Shown piece by piece: positions 13,017 through 26,231 of a stretch of DNA of 64,000 nt. The notes beneath the pieces were generated by a model. That model was given only the letters and a program-made list of their open reading frames with translations, did no database searches and was not told the origin of the DNA. Every line of letters begins with the position of its first letter. Position 1 is the stretch's first letter. Source of the stretch: Adineta vaga (lineage: Eukaryota > Rotifera); the NCBI GenBank assembly GCA_021613535.1, contig CP075493.1, positions 1,302,001-1,366,000 of the forward strand. Direction: 5' to 3'. The position numbers were made by a program, and so were the translations under genes.

Positions 13017-14768
13017 GAATAATATGTAACAGCACAGTTGGATGATTAATAAGTGTCTGTTAACGTTAATAGCATATGTTCTTTGTCAGTCAAGTTTTAA
13101 TAGAGGAAAAGAGAATTATAAAATATTATCTGTATGAATATTAAGAATAACATATAATCGATACAAATTGATTGAGAATGTGCATTGACAGAATCCATAT
13201 GAAAAAAGATGTGACACCTAATTTTAGTTGATAAAAATTAAGGAGAATATTGATAAGAATGATGCTCAGAAATACAGAGAAATCACAAGAGACAGATTAG
13301 TAAAGCAATTGTATACCAAAAAAAGAACGCCATGTAATTTACAAATAATAATAAATAAAAGTACATGAATCATCTGATATAATCCTAGACATGTACCTGT
13401 ATATTCATTTTTACATTTTAAGTACGTTTCAAGAAAACGTAACGAGTAAATCAACTAGAGTATTTATATAAGAAAATTTCTTTATTTATTGTCCTTGTTC
13501 TTTACACATAAACAATACAATTTGTATGTTCGATCATTAATAATTACCTTGCAATAATTGCCTTCGTTTAAAGTAATAAAGTGCGTTTGTAGGCGAAAGT
13601 CTATCGCTTCCAATAAACACATATTCATTTATGTGGCAATTTCAATAAGAAATACACTAAGATATGAAAAAAATGAAAATAAAATAATAAAATATCTTAT
13701 TCTATAGATTTATTTTTTCTTATCAATGATCTCTTGATTGTATATACATTCATCTGAGACAATTCATTACTATATTTTCATATATTGAAGTCGATATACG
13801 AATCCCGAATGACATTGATATGTTCGACTTTACTATATATTTAGTAATGTACAATTAGGTCATGCTGCTCTAAAGATATCGATTATTTAGTAAATTCGTT
13901 GATAAATTATTAAAAAGCAAGAACATTTTATTATTTATTTTCGATAAATTGAGATACTTTATTGATTGTTTACAATAAATTATTGATTGAGGAGAATCTC
14001 TCTTTGTCTCAATATTTTTTCAGTCAGAGAGTAAATTTTCTAATTTCCTCACAATTGATTATGCTAATCGTCTCTTGCGCATTTCTATAGTATCAATATA
14101 TCTATATATATATATTGAACACACCCGATTAATCTCTTCATTCTAATGCCAGATTAGATATAATCATTCATCATATTCAAAGTATCATTTTCTTTTTCTT
14201 TTGCACATCCACGATCTACTATAAGAATTAGTAGTCTAGTCTTTCTTATTTGTATTGTTCTTCTTCTGAGTGATCGATGATGCGATTAGAAATAGAAATA
14301 AAAAAGAGCAACTGAACATTATCATTCCATTTGAAACTCTAAAGAAGAACAGTTAAGTGGTTTAAATAAAGAATCATAACTGTTGTTTTCCATTAAGTAA
14401 TGATACTTCTGTATTCGTGCATACAATTGATCATTTAATTCGATTAGAAAGATCTATCCTTGAAAAAACTCTACACACATGGAATACGTATGTACATACA
14501 TTTCTTCCATATTGATCAACATAACTTATCTATGTTTTCTACACACACATATATATATGTATATATCATTGGCATTAAAAAAAGGTTATCCGAGCAATTA
14601 TCGACAGACAGTGTTATGTGTTTTACTAGACTCTATCTTTTCAGTACAAGAAACAACAACAAAAAGAAGAAGAAGAAGAAGAAAAAAAGATGAAGAAGAA
14701 TAAAAGAATATATATGTATGTATATAAGATTATATACAATGATATGTAAAATGGAAAATTAAATCAAA
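13017..14768. repeat. Intergenic with simple repeats
   Basis: No gene seen. TA-rich tracts occur near 14098-14115 and 14550-14570, and a GAA-type purine tract at about 14664-14700 makes artefact frames of poly-Lys and poly-Arg. Confidence 0.5.
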
Positions 14769-15278
14769 CTATCTTATAGAAACAATCATTTGATTTTGCT
14801 CATGTTCGGACGAGGATGTTGGATTAGAAAAATTTCGTTGATGACTTTGCTGTTGCTGTTTAGTATTATTTGCTCTTAGTGAAGATTTTGTTGCACGAAT
14901 AACATTATTTTCTTCACTTGATCGAGAATATTTAATAACAACAAGACTTATTGATAATAAAACGGCACCTGATACAATAAATGTTATACCCAAAACTTTC
15001 ATTGCTTGTCGATTACATTTAATTGCTAAAGATGATATTGATATAATATCAATTGAATCACTGCCTTTATCTGTAGGATTGATTGTACCGCAACCATCGA
15101 AATGAAATATATAAATAAGTAAAATCATACCGAGAAGAATTAATATTGATGAAAGTATGAGCATAACAATTCCACACGGAAAACTACATGCTAGAAAACG
15201 ATAGCAATAGCCACGAACAGTACCATTTTGATGTTGTTTTCTTGTATATGGAGTAAAAGCTCCGACCATTGAATGCAT
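14769..15278 (-). CDS. Small two-pass membrane protein, unknown family
   Basis: A single-exon frame of 169 residues starting at the ATG complementary to 15276-15278. Hydrophobic segments lie at residues about 35-59 (CGIVMLILSSILILLGMILL) and 95-116 (VLGITFIVSGAVLLSISLVV). Between them is a polar loop with two Cys (residues 63 and 88) that could form a disulfide. The C-terminal 50 residues are polar, with a Gln run. No family recognised. The plan (short N-terminus, two membrane spans, Ser/Asn/Gln-rich tail) matches the protein encoded at 12129-13016, but I see no clear sequence similarity. Confidence 0.6.
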   Translation of the reverse strand: MHSMVGAFTPYTRKQHQNGTVRGYCYRFLACSFPCGIVMLILSSILILLGMILLIYIFHFDGCGTINPTDKGSDSIDIISISSLAIKCNRQAMKVLGITFIVSGAVLLSISLVVIKYSRSSEENNVIRATKSSLRANNTKQQQQSHQRNFSNPTSSSEHEQNQMIVSIR

Positions 15279-18200
15279 TGTTTTCTGTTATTATGTGATA
15301 TTAATGATTTAGGAGACGAACTAAATGGAAATCGTTGAGACGAGCACAAAAAAAAATCGATGTAGAGAGTGATTATCCTTGAAGAAACCAACAGTCAAAT
15401 GGTTCCATCTGCTTCATCTAAAAGAATGAAAGAAATAGACAAAAAAAAGGAACTTCTTTTTTGCGTTCTATACTGAAAAAAAAACATAAGAAATCTCTGC
15501 AAGTTATTTCATGAGCAAGATGATCAATCTGAACCAATAGGTTTGTCTATTCTTATCCCAAAGGTGGGATATCTCAATAATAAATGACATCAAGGCATGT
15601 GCATATATTGAAAGAATCTCATAAATCATTAATATAGATTTCTCAATACTCATTTATTTTCGTACAAATATTTATGTCGAGAAAGATATATCATCATTGT
15701 CATTAGGTAAAAAGCATAATCATATAGTTAGACGATACAGAGAGAGAGAGACAATAGATTACTGTATTTTCAGATATTAACCACAAAATCTCGAACAGTC
15801 TAACAAAGCAAACATCGCAAAACAGCAACAAAAGATAAATACTTACTATAACTATGGAAGGACTGCGATTAGCTTTCAGTTCGGCATACTAACGAAAGAG
15901 ACAAGAAGAAAAAACAGCGAGAAATGATGACGACGATCGGAAACATTTGCGTCAACCGACATGATGACGGAATGTATAGAGGAGGTGTAGAAAGAAGTAG
16001 ACGCCGATATAAACAGATCAATCGATGAAAGAAGAAGAAGAAGAAGAAAGAAAATCATTAACTAAAGAAGAATTTTGTCCATTTCATAGCAAATTAAACA
16101 ACATGATGATGCTCGTTAAAACCTAAAGCATTCTAGCAAACTATCTTAATCATTAGTTCTGCATATATCTGTTTAAATGTTACATATTGACTAGTATAAT
16201 TAGTTCTTTTTTCTTGTCAAGTACTGTATCGAAGAGTATTTTTCTTCTTATTTAGTCGATCTTGTTTTTTCGTCATCATCGTCGTCCTCTTTTTTCTTCT
16301 ATATTTTTTTGATTAACATCAACAGAATCAGAGATCGACAATGCTCAATAGATTGAAGCAAAGAAGCGAACAACTCTGGTTTTGGTACTACAATGTGACA
16401 ATAAATTCATTCATAGAATAGAAAAATAACACGTTCTTCATCTCCGTCATTGTCGATGATGTTGTAGTATATTCTCGTTTGTTTCACTAGATTTTGGTTT
16501 TAAAATAATCGCAAGACAAGAATATATTAATAATAATGAAAAACTCGGAACTAACTCCATTGATTTCTTGAAATAAGAAGAATTTGATTTATTAATTAGA
16601 AATAAATATCTATGGAACCTTTCAAGTTAAAAGCAAAGATGAACAGTTATCTGATTTATTTCTGGATTTGCGTTCGCACTCTATTTCTTTGTCTTTTATA
16701 TCTGTTCGATCAAGCATATTTGTTTATTTGGCTCGTTTTTTCTTAACGAATATCTTTTATCATTTCTTTCTCATCGACAATACAAATCTTCTCTTAATTT
16801 AATTTACTAATACCTGCCATCCGACAAGATTTATATAGAAATTCTTTATCTAAAGACATAAATTAGTTAGTATCATGCAAATGTTATCTAAACAAATGCA
16901 GTGATTAATATGCCATCGTTCGTTATTGTTGATGCTGTTGTTGTTGTTATTGTCGTCAATCTCTAAGAAAATGCAACTATTGATTTGCTCTTTTCATTTC
17001 TCAATGCACTCGAATTACTAATGATGAAAAATATGCACGAATTTTATGATGAATTGATCGAAGAAATGAAGTGTTGATAAATTAATGTAGAAGAAGAGCA
17101 AATAAAACGAAAGAGATTTGATGAAAGATGACAGATTTTAGTTGAGTTTCATCAAAGATCAATGATTTTTTTTTTTCTTATTAATCATTTCCGTTTAAAG
17201 AACGTGACAAATGCTAACAGGTTGATATTTATTGTCAAACATTAATGACATGCATCGATGTAATTATGATGGATTGATGTGAAGAAATCTTTTGCTTTGA
17301 AACATAAAGAGAAAGAAAAAAAAAGAATCTATCTCTACGCTTCATCGTCTTCATTACGAGTATTACTTCTTTATTTTATGTCCTTGAAGAGCATGTCTTT
17401 TCCGATCTTAAATATAATGTAAGACATTGTCTTGCTTTGAAAGTCATATTCTCTCAGAAACATGTTGTTTTTCTCTGACATATTTCATAGATTTGATCTT
17501 CAATACAATATACAGACATATGTCATTTGATTATTTACAATTATTATTGAAAAGAAGAAAAGAAATCTCCATACAAATCACGAAAATTTAGTTTTATACT
17601 TAGAAGAAAAACATACTGTTTCCGTTCTCTTAGAATACTACTTCACTTCAAGTATAATAACTATCAAGAAAGAATATAAATTGACAACAGATAATAAAAT
17701 CTCTAGAATAATAATTTGAAAAGTCTCTATGTTAGTACTATTAGATTCAAAGAAGACTTCGAGGGATATTCCAGAAGTTTGATTTCGAGTATCTCTTAAT
17801 CGATTGTTTGACCTTCATCTCAACTTCTTAAACTAATCGAAAAAGCAGATATGAATATTCAGTTATTGAAGATTCGAACTGAAAATTATATTCGAAATAT
17901 AATTAGTATCTGTCATGATTATAGAATAAGAACTGTCTCGTTAATATCTCATTATCTTCGACAATCATTGTTTTCAACTAATATCGAACGACCAAGAGTA
18001 TGATAGATATAGAGAATCTAATGTTAATCGAATGTCATATGCTGGAAAAGACATTAATTGAAATAATAAACTACATTTCTTCTATCTTGTTTGCCTTTTA
18101 CGATTCAATGGAAAACAAACATATAGTTTAATCAAGGTTACCAACAGTAACATCAACAATATGTTTTCACACGTCTATAATTATAATGATTGGAATTTTA

Positions 18201-20230
18201 TTCTAAACTGTTATTAGTTCTTCTCAGTTATTAACGTAACACGTATCTATGTGATGAAGTTCTAGCGAGAACATTTATTTCTCTATACTAAGTTTCTATG
18301 TTATAGTCAAATGAGAAAAACGATTCATCGTATTTCAATTGTAATTTAATTATTGTTCATTTTGTCGAATTTTTTTATTGAAATAATGAAATATTTATTG
18401 ATATTCTTTCTTCGAGAATCTCTTCTAGAATGTCTAATGTCAATAAAATGATTTTATTCTCTTCTGAGAAGTAAATATGAAAAAAAAATCTCTTCCCGAT
18501 AATGAATCAATATGATGTTCTTTAGACAGATGGCTTCATTCGACTAGATTGTTAATAAAGATTTGAAGAGAAGTCATTATTATAAATGATATTTGAATTA
18601 ATATACCATGTTAGAAAATCAATAGAAATGATTTTCTCGAAATAAATAAAATTGAAATTCTTTTTCTTTTTTTTTTTGTTGATTCTGATCATTTCCGTTA
18701 ATTAGATTTGTAGATTATTGAAAAAATAAATCGTTTATTTGCCTTTATTAATCATATTTGAGTATATACACTTAGCCATGCAAACTTATTTAGTTCCATC
18801 GAGATTGTATCATGAGAAAAGAAATATGATGACACTAGTTCAATCCTATCTTTTCCCTCTCTCTCTTTCTCTTTCGAATCAATAAAAAACGATATAGATC
18901 ACATCGATCATTGGACGATAATTGAAAAATCAAATGAGTGCATAGTTCAAGGTTTATTCTCGGAACAAGGACGTCAGTTACATATTCAACAAAAAATAAA
19001 TCACGAAATAATAGCTCGATCTCTCGATAGTCTCCGAACGTCATTGATATAGTGACGGACGGAGGACGGCAAATGAAAAAAAAAGAAAAAGACGATGTAA
19101 TTATAGAGTAGAGAGAACTGTAACATATATATAAATGTTCATCTGGACATTTTTTTTTCTTCTCTTCTCATGTTAATCTTTTCCGTAGCATACACACTCA
19201 TAAAGTAGGGAATGAAGAAGGAAAAGCATTTTCGATCCCTCTTTTCTCTTCTCTTCTCCTTTTTCTTTTTTGCTCTCATAGAAGAACATATAGTTCAAAT
19301 ATGATTCAATACTTTTTTTTTATGATGTTTGTATCTATGTATAGACTTATTAGGAGAATAGGATCAAATTATGAAAACTAATTTGAATCGTCATCTTCGT
19401 TGAACTCATTTATAATTGTTCCGCCTTATCACTATTGTCGTACTAAGAACTCGATGTCCGGTTTATTTTCATTATGTAAGAAAGAAAGCGGAACAAAGAA
19501 TGACAATCATTATAAGTCTATCAATGAATTGTATTAGTTGTGACAGAACTTGTCGAACTATTCCATTCACTTTGTAACAACTTCTGTTGCTTTCCAACTG
19601 GTCAATCATTCAACTGTGATGAAGACTTATTACTACTAGTTTGTTTATAATGATAATGATATGTTATAGTTCACTCATCTTTAGCATACATCGACGACGA
19701 GATAATAGATAGTGCTGTGCTGGTGTATGTGTGTGTGCTGTAATCACAGACAGATATCAATGTAATCATTAGCTGACAATATTTTACATCATCCTTCTGT
19801 TTTTTTCACAAAATGTACACTGTTTCAGATTAACCATAAGACAAGAAATGCCAACAATGTGGTAAGAAACACCTGTTCAATTGCCTTTATAAGTCATAGA
19901 ACATTCTTCTTCTTCTTTTCTTTTTTCTTTTTTGTTCAGGAAATAGATAGAATATAGTATTTTTCTATGCAGAATGAGTGATGTAATCCAGAAACGAGAA
20001 TGAGAGAGTAAATCAGATCAAGCTACGCTGTATTAGACCTGTCACACTTGATCGATTGATGATCGTTTTTTGCCGACGCACGCAGATTAGCAGAAATTTC
20101 CAATCTCTTTTTTTCTTTCCTTTCTCCTCCTTCTATGATGCAATCAACTGTCATTTGTAACCGATGGTTTCAAATCAGATCAGAATTTCTATTCTAGTTG
20201 ATTCATTAAGCCAATTTGAAAAGTTCTTCA
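15279..20230. other. Gene-free AT-rich stretch of about 5 kb
   Basis: No frame here resembles a protein; the few open stretches (15876-16058, 18835-19044) come from purine-rich tracts. A GAA repeat lies at 16027-16050, and poly-T and TTC-rich tracts recur near 19230-19270 and 19905-19935. It could hold long 5' UTRs, introns or regulatory sequence for the divergent genes at 14769-15278 (minus) and 20231 (plus), but no specific site can be supported. Confidence 0.5.
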
Positions 20231-22367
20231 ATGGATATACTGGGATTAATACGTCGTTTACCTGAAATCGTTGCATACAATAAATTTGATGACGATTTTT
20301 TTGATCGTTTAAATTATTCACATACTGTAGCAATCTTAACTGTCTTTGCTATTATTGTTACAAATCGACAATTTAGTGAAAATCAAATCAAATGTTGGGT
20401 TCGTATTTTTTTTAATATCATTCGAAAAAATCTTTGTAATCAAATCAAATGAATGTTTTCCTTATAGGTTCCAGCTCAATTTACTGGTAGCTATGAACAA
20501 TATGTCAATCAAATTTGTTTCATAACAAATACATATTCACATGATCTTCATCAACCATTAAAAGATGATTTAGATGTTCGACATGAACATGAATTAAAAT
20601 ATTATCAATGGACACCATTTATTTTATTATTAATGGCAATTTTATTTTATATTCCTCATCAGTTTTGGCGTGGTTTAAGTCTTCGTAGTGGTGTCGATAT
20701 TAAAGATTTAATTGAAGCTGCTCAAACGTATCGTTCAGCTAATATTCGACATGAAGAAAAATTGAAACTATTAGATTATTTAGTCAATTGGTTGAATAGT
20801 TATTGTTCAAATACATATCGTTTAATTACACTTGAACGAAGAAAACGTTCCCTAACACGAAAAGCTCAATTCGTTCGTCTTGGACATCATGTCTTTTTTC
20901 CGATTGGAATCTACACAGGCAATTATTTAATAATTAGTTATGTATTTATTAAATTTCTTTATTTATGCAATTCAATTGGACAAATTATTCTATTAAATGC
21001 GTTATTAGGAAGACAATTTTGGTATTATGGGATTGAAATCATACATAGATATTGGACAAAACAGGTTGGATTACTTTATTCGGGGAATGAATATTTCCCT
21101 AAAGTGGTACGAAACAATGTTTTTTTTTCACAGAAAAGTTTGTTTTGGGGGAAAAGAATCAATCGCTTTTACGGAAAGATATAGAGATATAGTTGTCGAT
21201 AGCAATACTACGATCAATTCTCACGTGTATATTGTAGATGATCCATTAGAGAGATATTCTATCTTCGTTGATGTTAAGTGTCTCAATGCGTTATATCCAT
21301 CAAATGAGAGTGAGAATATATGCTTTATTTAGGTTCTATGTGATTTTACTGTCCGTGAACCCAATCATCCTCGTGAATCTCATCGTTATACTGTTCAATG
21401 TGTTTTACCATTCAATCTTTTTAATCAACAAATTTTCACCTATTTGTACTTTTGGTTATTAATCCTATCATTTTTTAATATTGCATCAATTCTGATCTGG
21501 CTTTATCGTATGTCTCCCTGTACAAGTTTTCATTATCTTGAAAGACGACTTAGTATGCATTTCTTAACACATGAACATTCAAACGAACAAGAATTGCGAC
21601 ATATATTCGTCTATCGATATTTACAAGGTGATGGAACATTCATGTTACGTTTACTTGCTTCTAACGTTAGTGATTTTGTCTGTACAAAAATTATATTAGA
21701 ACTTTATAGAAAATTTCGTACTGCCGTTTTGAATGATAAAATTGGTCGAGAATCATTATTTGAACCGACAACGGAAAAGAAAACTGAAAATGAAGATAAT
21801 CCTACAGATGATGAACATACAGATCAAACGATGACAGCTGATTTTCCACCTTTACCAAATCCTCGTCATGGCAAAATCTTCATCGAACGTGATAGACTTC
21901 GTCATACATTATCGGATACATCAGTAATAAAACTGTCTGAACCACATAGAGCTGTTTCTTTTACTTTACCAACTATTATAAACGATGATGAAATACGTTT
22001 CAGCAATCCTCTAGTTCCACCTTTGAACAAAATTCATCATCCATTAAATGCACAGATTAATTTATCTGATCAATCGATTCCTCAAAATAAAACTGTCGAA
22101 TTTCAAATCGATTCTGAAACAACATCGTTATCGACTCCACCATCAGTGTCAACTCCATCACCTCCAACATCGGCCACTGTGAAAGGTGGTCCGTCACCTT
22201 ATGCAACAACCTATGTAACAACAAAGAAACGAAATGAACATGAATTACCGTATATTGATGATAGTAATTCAAGTAATTCAACTACTGCTCATTTCGCCAA
22301 GACTGCTATTCATCAACAATCACAAACATCATCAAATACTCTTTTTCAACGAAGTCATGATGTATAA
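20231..22367 (+). CDS. Innexin (gap-junction/hemichannel protein)
   Basis: Exons 20231-20398, 20468-21106 and 21333-22367 (all phase 0) give 613 residues. Innexins form invertebrate gap junctions and hemichannels in the plasma membrane. Seen: TM1 near residues 31-46, first-loop cysteines at 55 and 73, the hallmark YYQWTPF at residues 101-107 leading TM2, TM3 around NYLIISYVFIKFLYLCNSIGQ, second-loop cysteines in VLCDFTVRE and YTVQCVLPFNLFNQQIF, TM4 in YLYFWLLILSFFNIASILIWL, and the cytoplasmic GDGTFMLRLLASN motif. The C-terminal tail of about 200 residues is long and low in complexity. I use the ATG at 20231; the in-frame codon at 20216 is TTG. Confidence 0.95.
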
Positions 22368-22458
22368 TAATTTCTAAATATTTCCCACACATTGTCTATC
22401 GATTAGATGTTTTGTTATTTTTTTAAATAGAAGTAAATTTAAATGTTTCAGATGACAT

Positions 22459-23076
22459 TCACGTCTTTTCCATATGTCCCCACCATAAACAATATTTTCC
22501 ATCAATCATTTTTGTTGAATAGTTTTCAAAAACTTCTCTTGATCGAATCAGATCCTCCCATTCTTCAATCCATTTCGGACTTGCATTATAAATACATGAT
22601 GAAAATAAATTTCGAGTAGCATCATGAATTTCTGATAATAAATAATACATAGTTGCTTCAAGAGATTTACAAGAATATCTGAATGTAATATGTTGTAATC
22701 TAGGACAAAGATTCACTAATACCTCTAGCATCCCACCAACAAGCTGTAAGAAAACAGGAATAAAGAGGAATTTCATTTGTAAAAAAAAGAGGACAAAGGG
22801 AGGAGCAAAAGAGGAGGAGTGGGTAGCCAGTAATACTTCCATCATTTTCCTTGTATAATCATTTTTAATAGTAAGATTTTTTATTTGATATTAATCGAAA
22901 AGTTTCACTATTTTGTATTGATACTAAGTGTTTTGGAGAATCTTTTATTTGTATCCATGTTAATGTATGAATATTACGTGAATACTGTAATACATAACTA
23001 AGAAATTGAATTCCGAACAAGCATTATTCAGGAATATCTTCGACTAATTTGGGTAATAAAATGTTTTGATTCATGA
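22459..23076 (-). pseudogene. 3' end of an F-box/LRR-like gene, truncated
   Basis: Reading the minus strand from 23076, peptide pieces (NILLPKLVEDIPE, FLSYVLQYSRNIHTLTWI) are followed, after a stop, by an exon that starts at the acceptor near 22743 and runs to the TGA at 22459. It contains VLVNLCPRLQHITFRYSC and ends WIEEWEDLIRSREV...DGKYCLWWGHMEKT. The pattern of short leucine-spaced segments is that of the C-terminal half of the F-box/LRR-like genes elsewhere in the window. The 5' part is cut off close to the inverted-repeat element at 23104. Probably dead. Confidence 0.45.
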
Positions 23077-23103
23077 TGATAGATGAGTCATCGGTATGAA
23101 GCT

Positions 23104-23398
23104 AGCACGACGAAGCTAACACTAAAAAACAAAGATTTACATAGAAATTTTTCTAAAAATGAATTCCCGTGCATAAAAACGAAATCATTAGATCCAAAAT
23201 TTGATTCTGCATCGAATGTTGATACTTTTATACATGAGAAAATGATTGAGAGAATTTCATCTGCAATTTTTTCTTCTAGTACCATTCGATGCAGAGTTGA
23301 ATTCTGAATGAAAATGAATTCGTTTTTATCGACTGAAATTAATTTTTAGAAAAATTCCTATGTGAATCTTTGTTTTTTAGTGTTAGCTTCGTGGTGTT
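23104..23398. mobile_element. Near-complete palindrome of about 295 bp (foldback/MITE)
   Basis: The left arm (from CGAAGCTAACACTAAAAAAC at 23111) and right arm (the same sequence reversed and complemented, ending near 23391) match over more than 70 bp with few differences. The inner parts also pair (TGCATCGAATG against CATTCGATGCA), so nearly the whole element folds on itself. Because it is palindromic, both strands are open for about 65-75 codons at 23083-23307; those frames are artefacts. Confidence 0.7.
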
Positions 23399-24031
23399 TA
23401 GTTCCCACCAATATTATTAGATTTAATAAACAAAGAAACGGAAAAATAAAATCAATTCTAAAATGAAAGCAATTCAAATTATTTCTTTGAACAAAAAAGA
23501 ACAAAATGAAAGAAAGTATTAAAATATTTATGTAGATTAACATAGCATAGGATTAACGATGATACTATCAGACGCTTCGACTTCGAATTGAATAAGAAAA
23601 AACTTTCAATCTATCCCAAAACTACAATTTCATTTTATATGGTTTCTCTTCGTTTTAATCGTATAAAATTGTCATCTAGTACATATTTGTTATTGTAAAA
23701 ATGTAGAAGAGAAACAAAAGTGATAGGATAACTGAGTGAGTTGCTCAATCAATGTGAAAAGGTCTAATATTTTACAAGTGAATAATTTTTGTCGTCTGGT
23801 GATATCTTATGTTTGAATTATTCGAATGTGAAGAATACGAAGAAGATATTTTCTTATTGATGGATATGGGCAGAGATCTGTTCAAATATAAAAAAGGCTC
23901 GTTCTTAACATTCAGGGAAGAGAATATTACATTTCCTTCGTATTTGTCGTTCCATTATAAGAGAACTCCTTTGTATTTTGATGGGTTTTTATAAAAGTAT
24001 GTATTTTGTTTTTTGTTTATTACAATTGTAG

Positions 24032-24277
24032 ATGAGTCAAAATCCACTAACTAGAAATAATGTTGACGAAATAAGGTAGCTGTTTCTGATTCCCATCAAT
24101 ACTAGACGATTTCTTTATTTAGAATGTTGGACTAAATGGCGATACACGACTACAACAACGTACAGAAAATCACATATATAACATTCATGCTGGATATTTA
24201 GCTGTAATTATCTACAATAATTATTGGTATAACTCTTATACTAATCAACAAGCTGAAAAATTCAATCAGAAAGCTGT
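24032..24277 (+). pseudogene. Unidentified gene fragment cut by an inserted element
   Basis: After an acceptor-like AATTGTAG (ends 24031) an ATG opens MSQNPLTRNNVDEI, with a possible donor at 24076. A second open stretch (24123-24277, containing NGDTRLQQRTENHIYNIHAG and LAVIIYNNYWYNSYTNQQ) follows an acceptor, but the phases do not join without a frameshift. It stops being gene-like exactly where the CCCAGG element begins at 24278. I do not recognise it. Confidence 0.3.
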
Positions 24278-24445
24278 CCCAGGTCTAAGAAAACGGCGTC
24301 ATAAACTACCTTAAACGATGGGAAAATGGGTACTAATACGCTACCGTAATCCGTCATTCCGGATTACGGTCAAAATTAAGGCAGTAAATTGCCGTTTTCG
24401 GTCGTTTAAGGCGCCGTTTCCGACCACCGAAATGATTGTCCTGAG
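24278..24445. mobile_element. Short inverted-repeat element (CCCAGG...CCTGAG), copy 3
   Basis: A 168-bp element with end CCCAGGTC at the left and GATTGTCCTGAG at the right. In reverse complement it matches 2401-2599 over both ends and several inner blocks (AACGGCGTC, CCTTAAACGATGGGAAAA, GGCGCCGTTTCCGACCACCG). The right terminal G has mutated to A. No coding content. Confidence 0.65.
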
Positions 24446-24701
24446 TTTCTTTGTTGCAAATCATTTGTCAGATAAAAAATAATTTTTATTGTATGCATGA
24501 CTTTTTCCTAAATAGATATTTTTGTCAAACAATAAATGATTCTCCTGTATTCTTTCATATAAGACGAATCATCTTTGTTTTCAGTTTCAAATATATATAT
24601 GTTACAATCAACATCTAACATTTGTAAGTTGGCATGGATGTATATTATAGGTTCTTCGCAGAAATTATAGTACTAATACATGACAGTGAAACTTTTCGAT
24701 T

Positions 24702-25994
24702 AGCGGCGTAACCAGGAATCTAACGGTAATAGGGCTCAACTCCATGCTGTACATCTCCTATCGAAAATAAACGGCACACCTAGTTTTCTCATATTTTACT
24801 ATCTATCTGATCAGATATCCATATCATATCTATGACAATGATGTAGCGCCTAATTCCTATCATATTCTAAGAGTTTCAGACATGTAGCTTGAGAATTAGT
24901 GGCGAAAAGTCGTCTTAATACATCTTCTGTACTTATATAACTTTTTATAAATAACATGATGTTTTCTAGTTTAACTAGGTTTTGGGTTAAATTAATGTTT
25001 GACAAATAGCTACGTGTCTATGAGTTTCTCTTGAGTATTTGCGCAAGAATTTCTTAAACAATAAGCACATAAGGTTAAAGGCGAAATTGAAAAAGTCTAA
25101 TCCATACTCAAAAAATGGTGTAATGAACAGAGCCCGATGGTGATTAATAACAAAAGATTCATAAAGAAACACTGACCCTAGTTAATTTTAAACACTATGT
25201 TAATCCTTCGTAGCAGCCGTGGGGTCCAAGCGGACCCATCACACTTCTATCTTCCAATAAGGCTGCAATTACCTTTTCGATTGGCGATTTTTGATAACTG
25301 TATGTTGGGCAAAACTCGAAAAAATACGTTTGATTTTTTCCTCTATTATCTCCAAGTAATTATAAGACAACAACTGAAGGGATAACATGTGGACAGTCAC
25401 GAATGGTTAAAGTATATATTTGCAAGACTTTTAACAAGGTGCTTGATCTCATTACTCGGCTAATTCATTATCGAAAATGGAAACAAATTCTTCCGAAGAT
25501 AAGAAAGGGAAGAGAACTTTTTATTTTAACACTAGCTGATCGTTTTTATGAACATCTCCAAATTTATCAGTGAGCTTCTCATAGTTGGACGCAACATCAC
25601 GTTCAAAAGTAGCTAAAATATCACTATTCGTTGATTATTAGTCATTCCGTTTCTAATTGTTGTTCTAATCATTTCCATTTTTGAGAACGTTCTTTTCACA
25701 TGTCGTCGATAACGTTCGTATACTTATTAAACTTTTAGTTATTGTAATAAGTGTTTCGAGCAGCTCATATTCAATGCTTTACATATGCATTGGTTTCATT
25801 ACTACGAAGATTTGACTTTTATCGATAGTTGATATTGAAATATAATTACAGTCTTATTAGTAGAAAAGGATTGCACGAGAATGGACGTCTACTTGGTAAA
25901 TTTCATTAAACTTAGGCTTAAAGTTATCAACATCAATATTAAAACTTGGGTGGTAAGGCTAAGTTGTACCTGGCCCTACCTTGGTTACGCCACT
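24702..25994. mobile_element. Degraded hAT-type transposon
   Basis: The ends TAGCGGCGTAACCAGG (24701-24716) and CCTTGGTTACGCCACTG (25979-25995) are imperfect inverted repeats of the AGTGGCGTAACC type common in hAT elements. Inside, on the minus strand near 25521-25735, is a remnant of the hAT transposase C-terminal dimerisation region. The interior is AT-rich and has lost most coding sequence, so this is a dead or deleted copy. Confidence 0.45.
25521..25735 (-). pseudogene. hAT transposase C-terminal remnant
   Basis: The minus-strand translation gives RHVKRTFSKMEMIRTTIRNG, which fits the hATC signature (ERSFS-x-[LM]-x-x-I-K/R-x-x-x-R). A frameshift follows, then NSDILATFERDVASNYEKL and a stop at 25521-25523, as at the end of ZMYM1-like hAT proteins. 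Transposase would have started beyond 25735, where only about 260 bp remain before the element end, so most of the gene is deleted. Confidence 0.5.
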
Positions 25995-26231
25995 GCTCTT
26001 GTTGGAAAATCTATGTTTCACAGGCTTTTATCTGATATGAAGTGTATTACTTACTTTGGTGGAAATGGAGAAGGAGAAGAATCAAAGCAATTTGCTTTGT
26101 CCCAGTAGTGGTTGACCATTTGATTGCAAAGGAACACTTTATGTTGCTGATTATGGAAATCATTGAATTCAACGATCTGATTTTATTTTTAAATTAAAAA
26201 AGAAAATTTTATTCTAAAATTGTTTTTTTCA

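Noticed and set aside
14460-14703. Frames ending in poly-Lys or poly-Arg
   Set aside because: They come from the GAA simple repeat.
20216-20230. Upstream start for innexin
   Set aside because: The codon at 20216 is TTG; the ATG at 20231 begins the conserved innexin N-terminus.
23083-23307. Complementary open frames on both strands
   Set aside because: They follow from the palindrome at 23104-23398.
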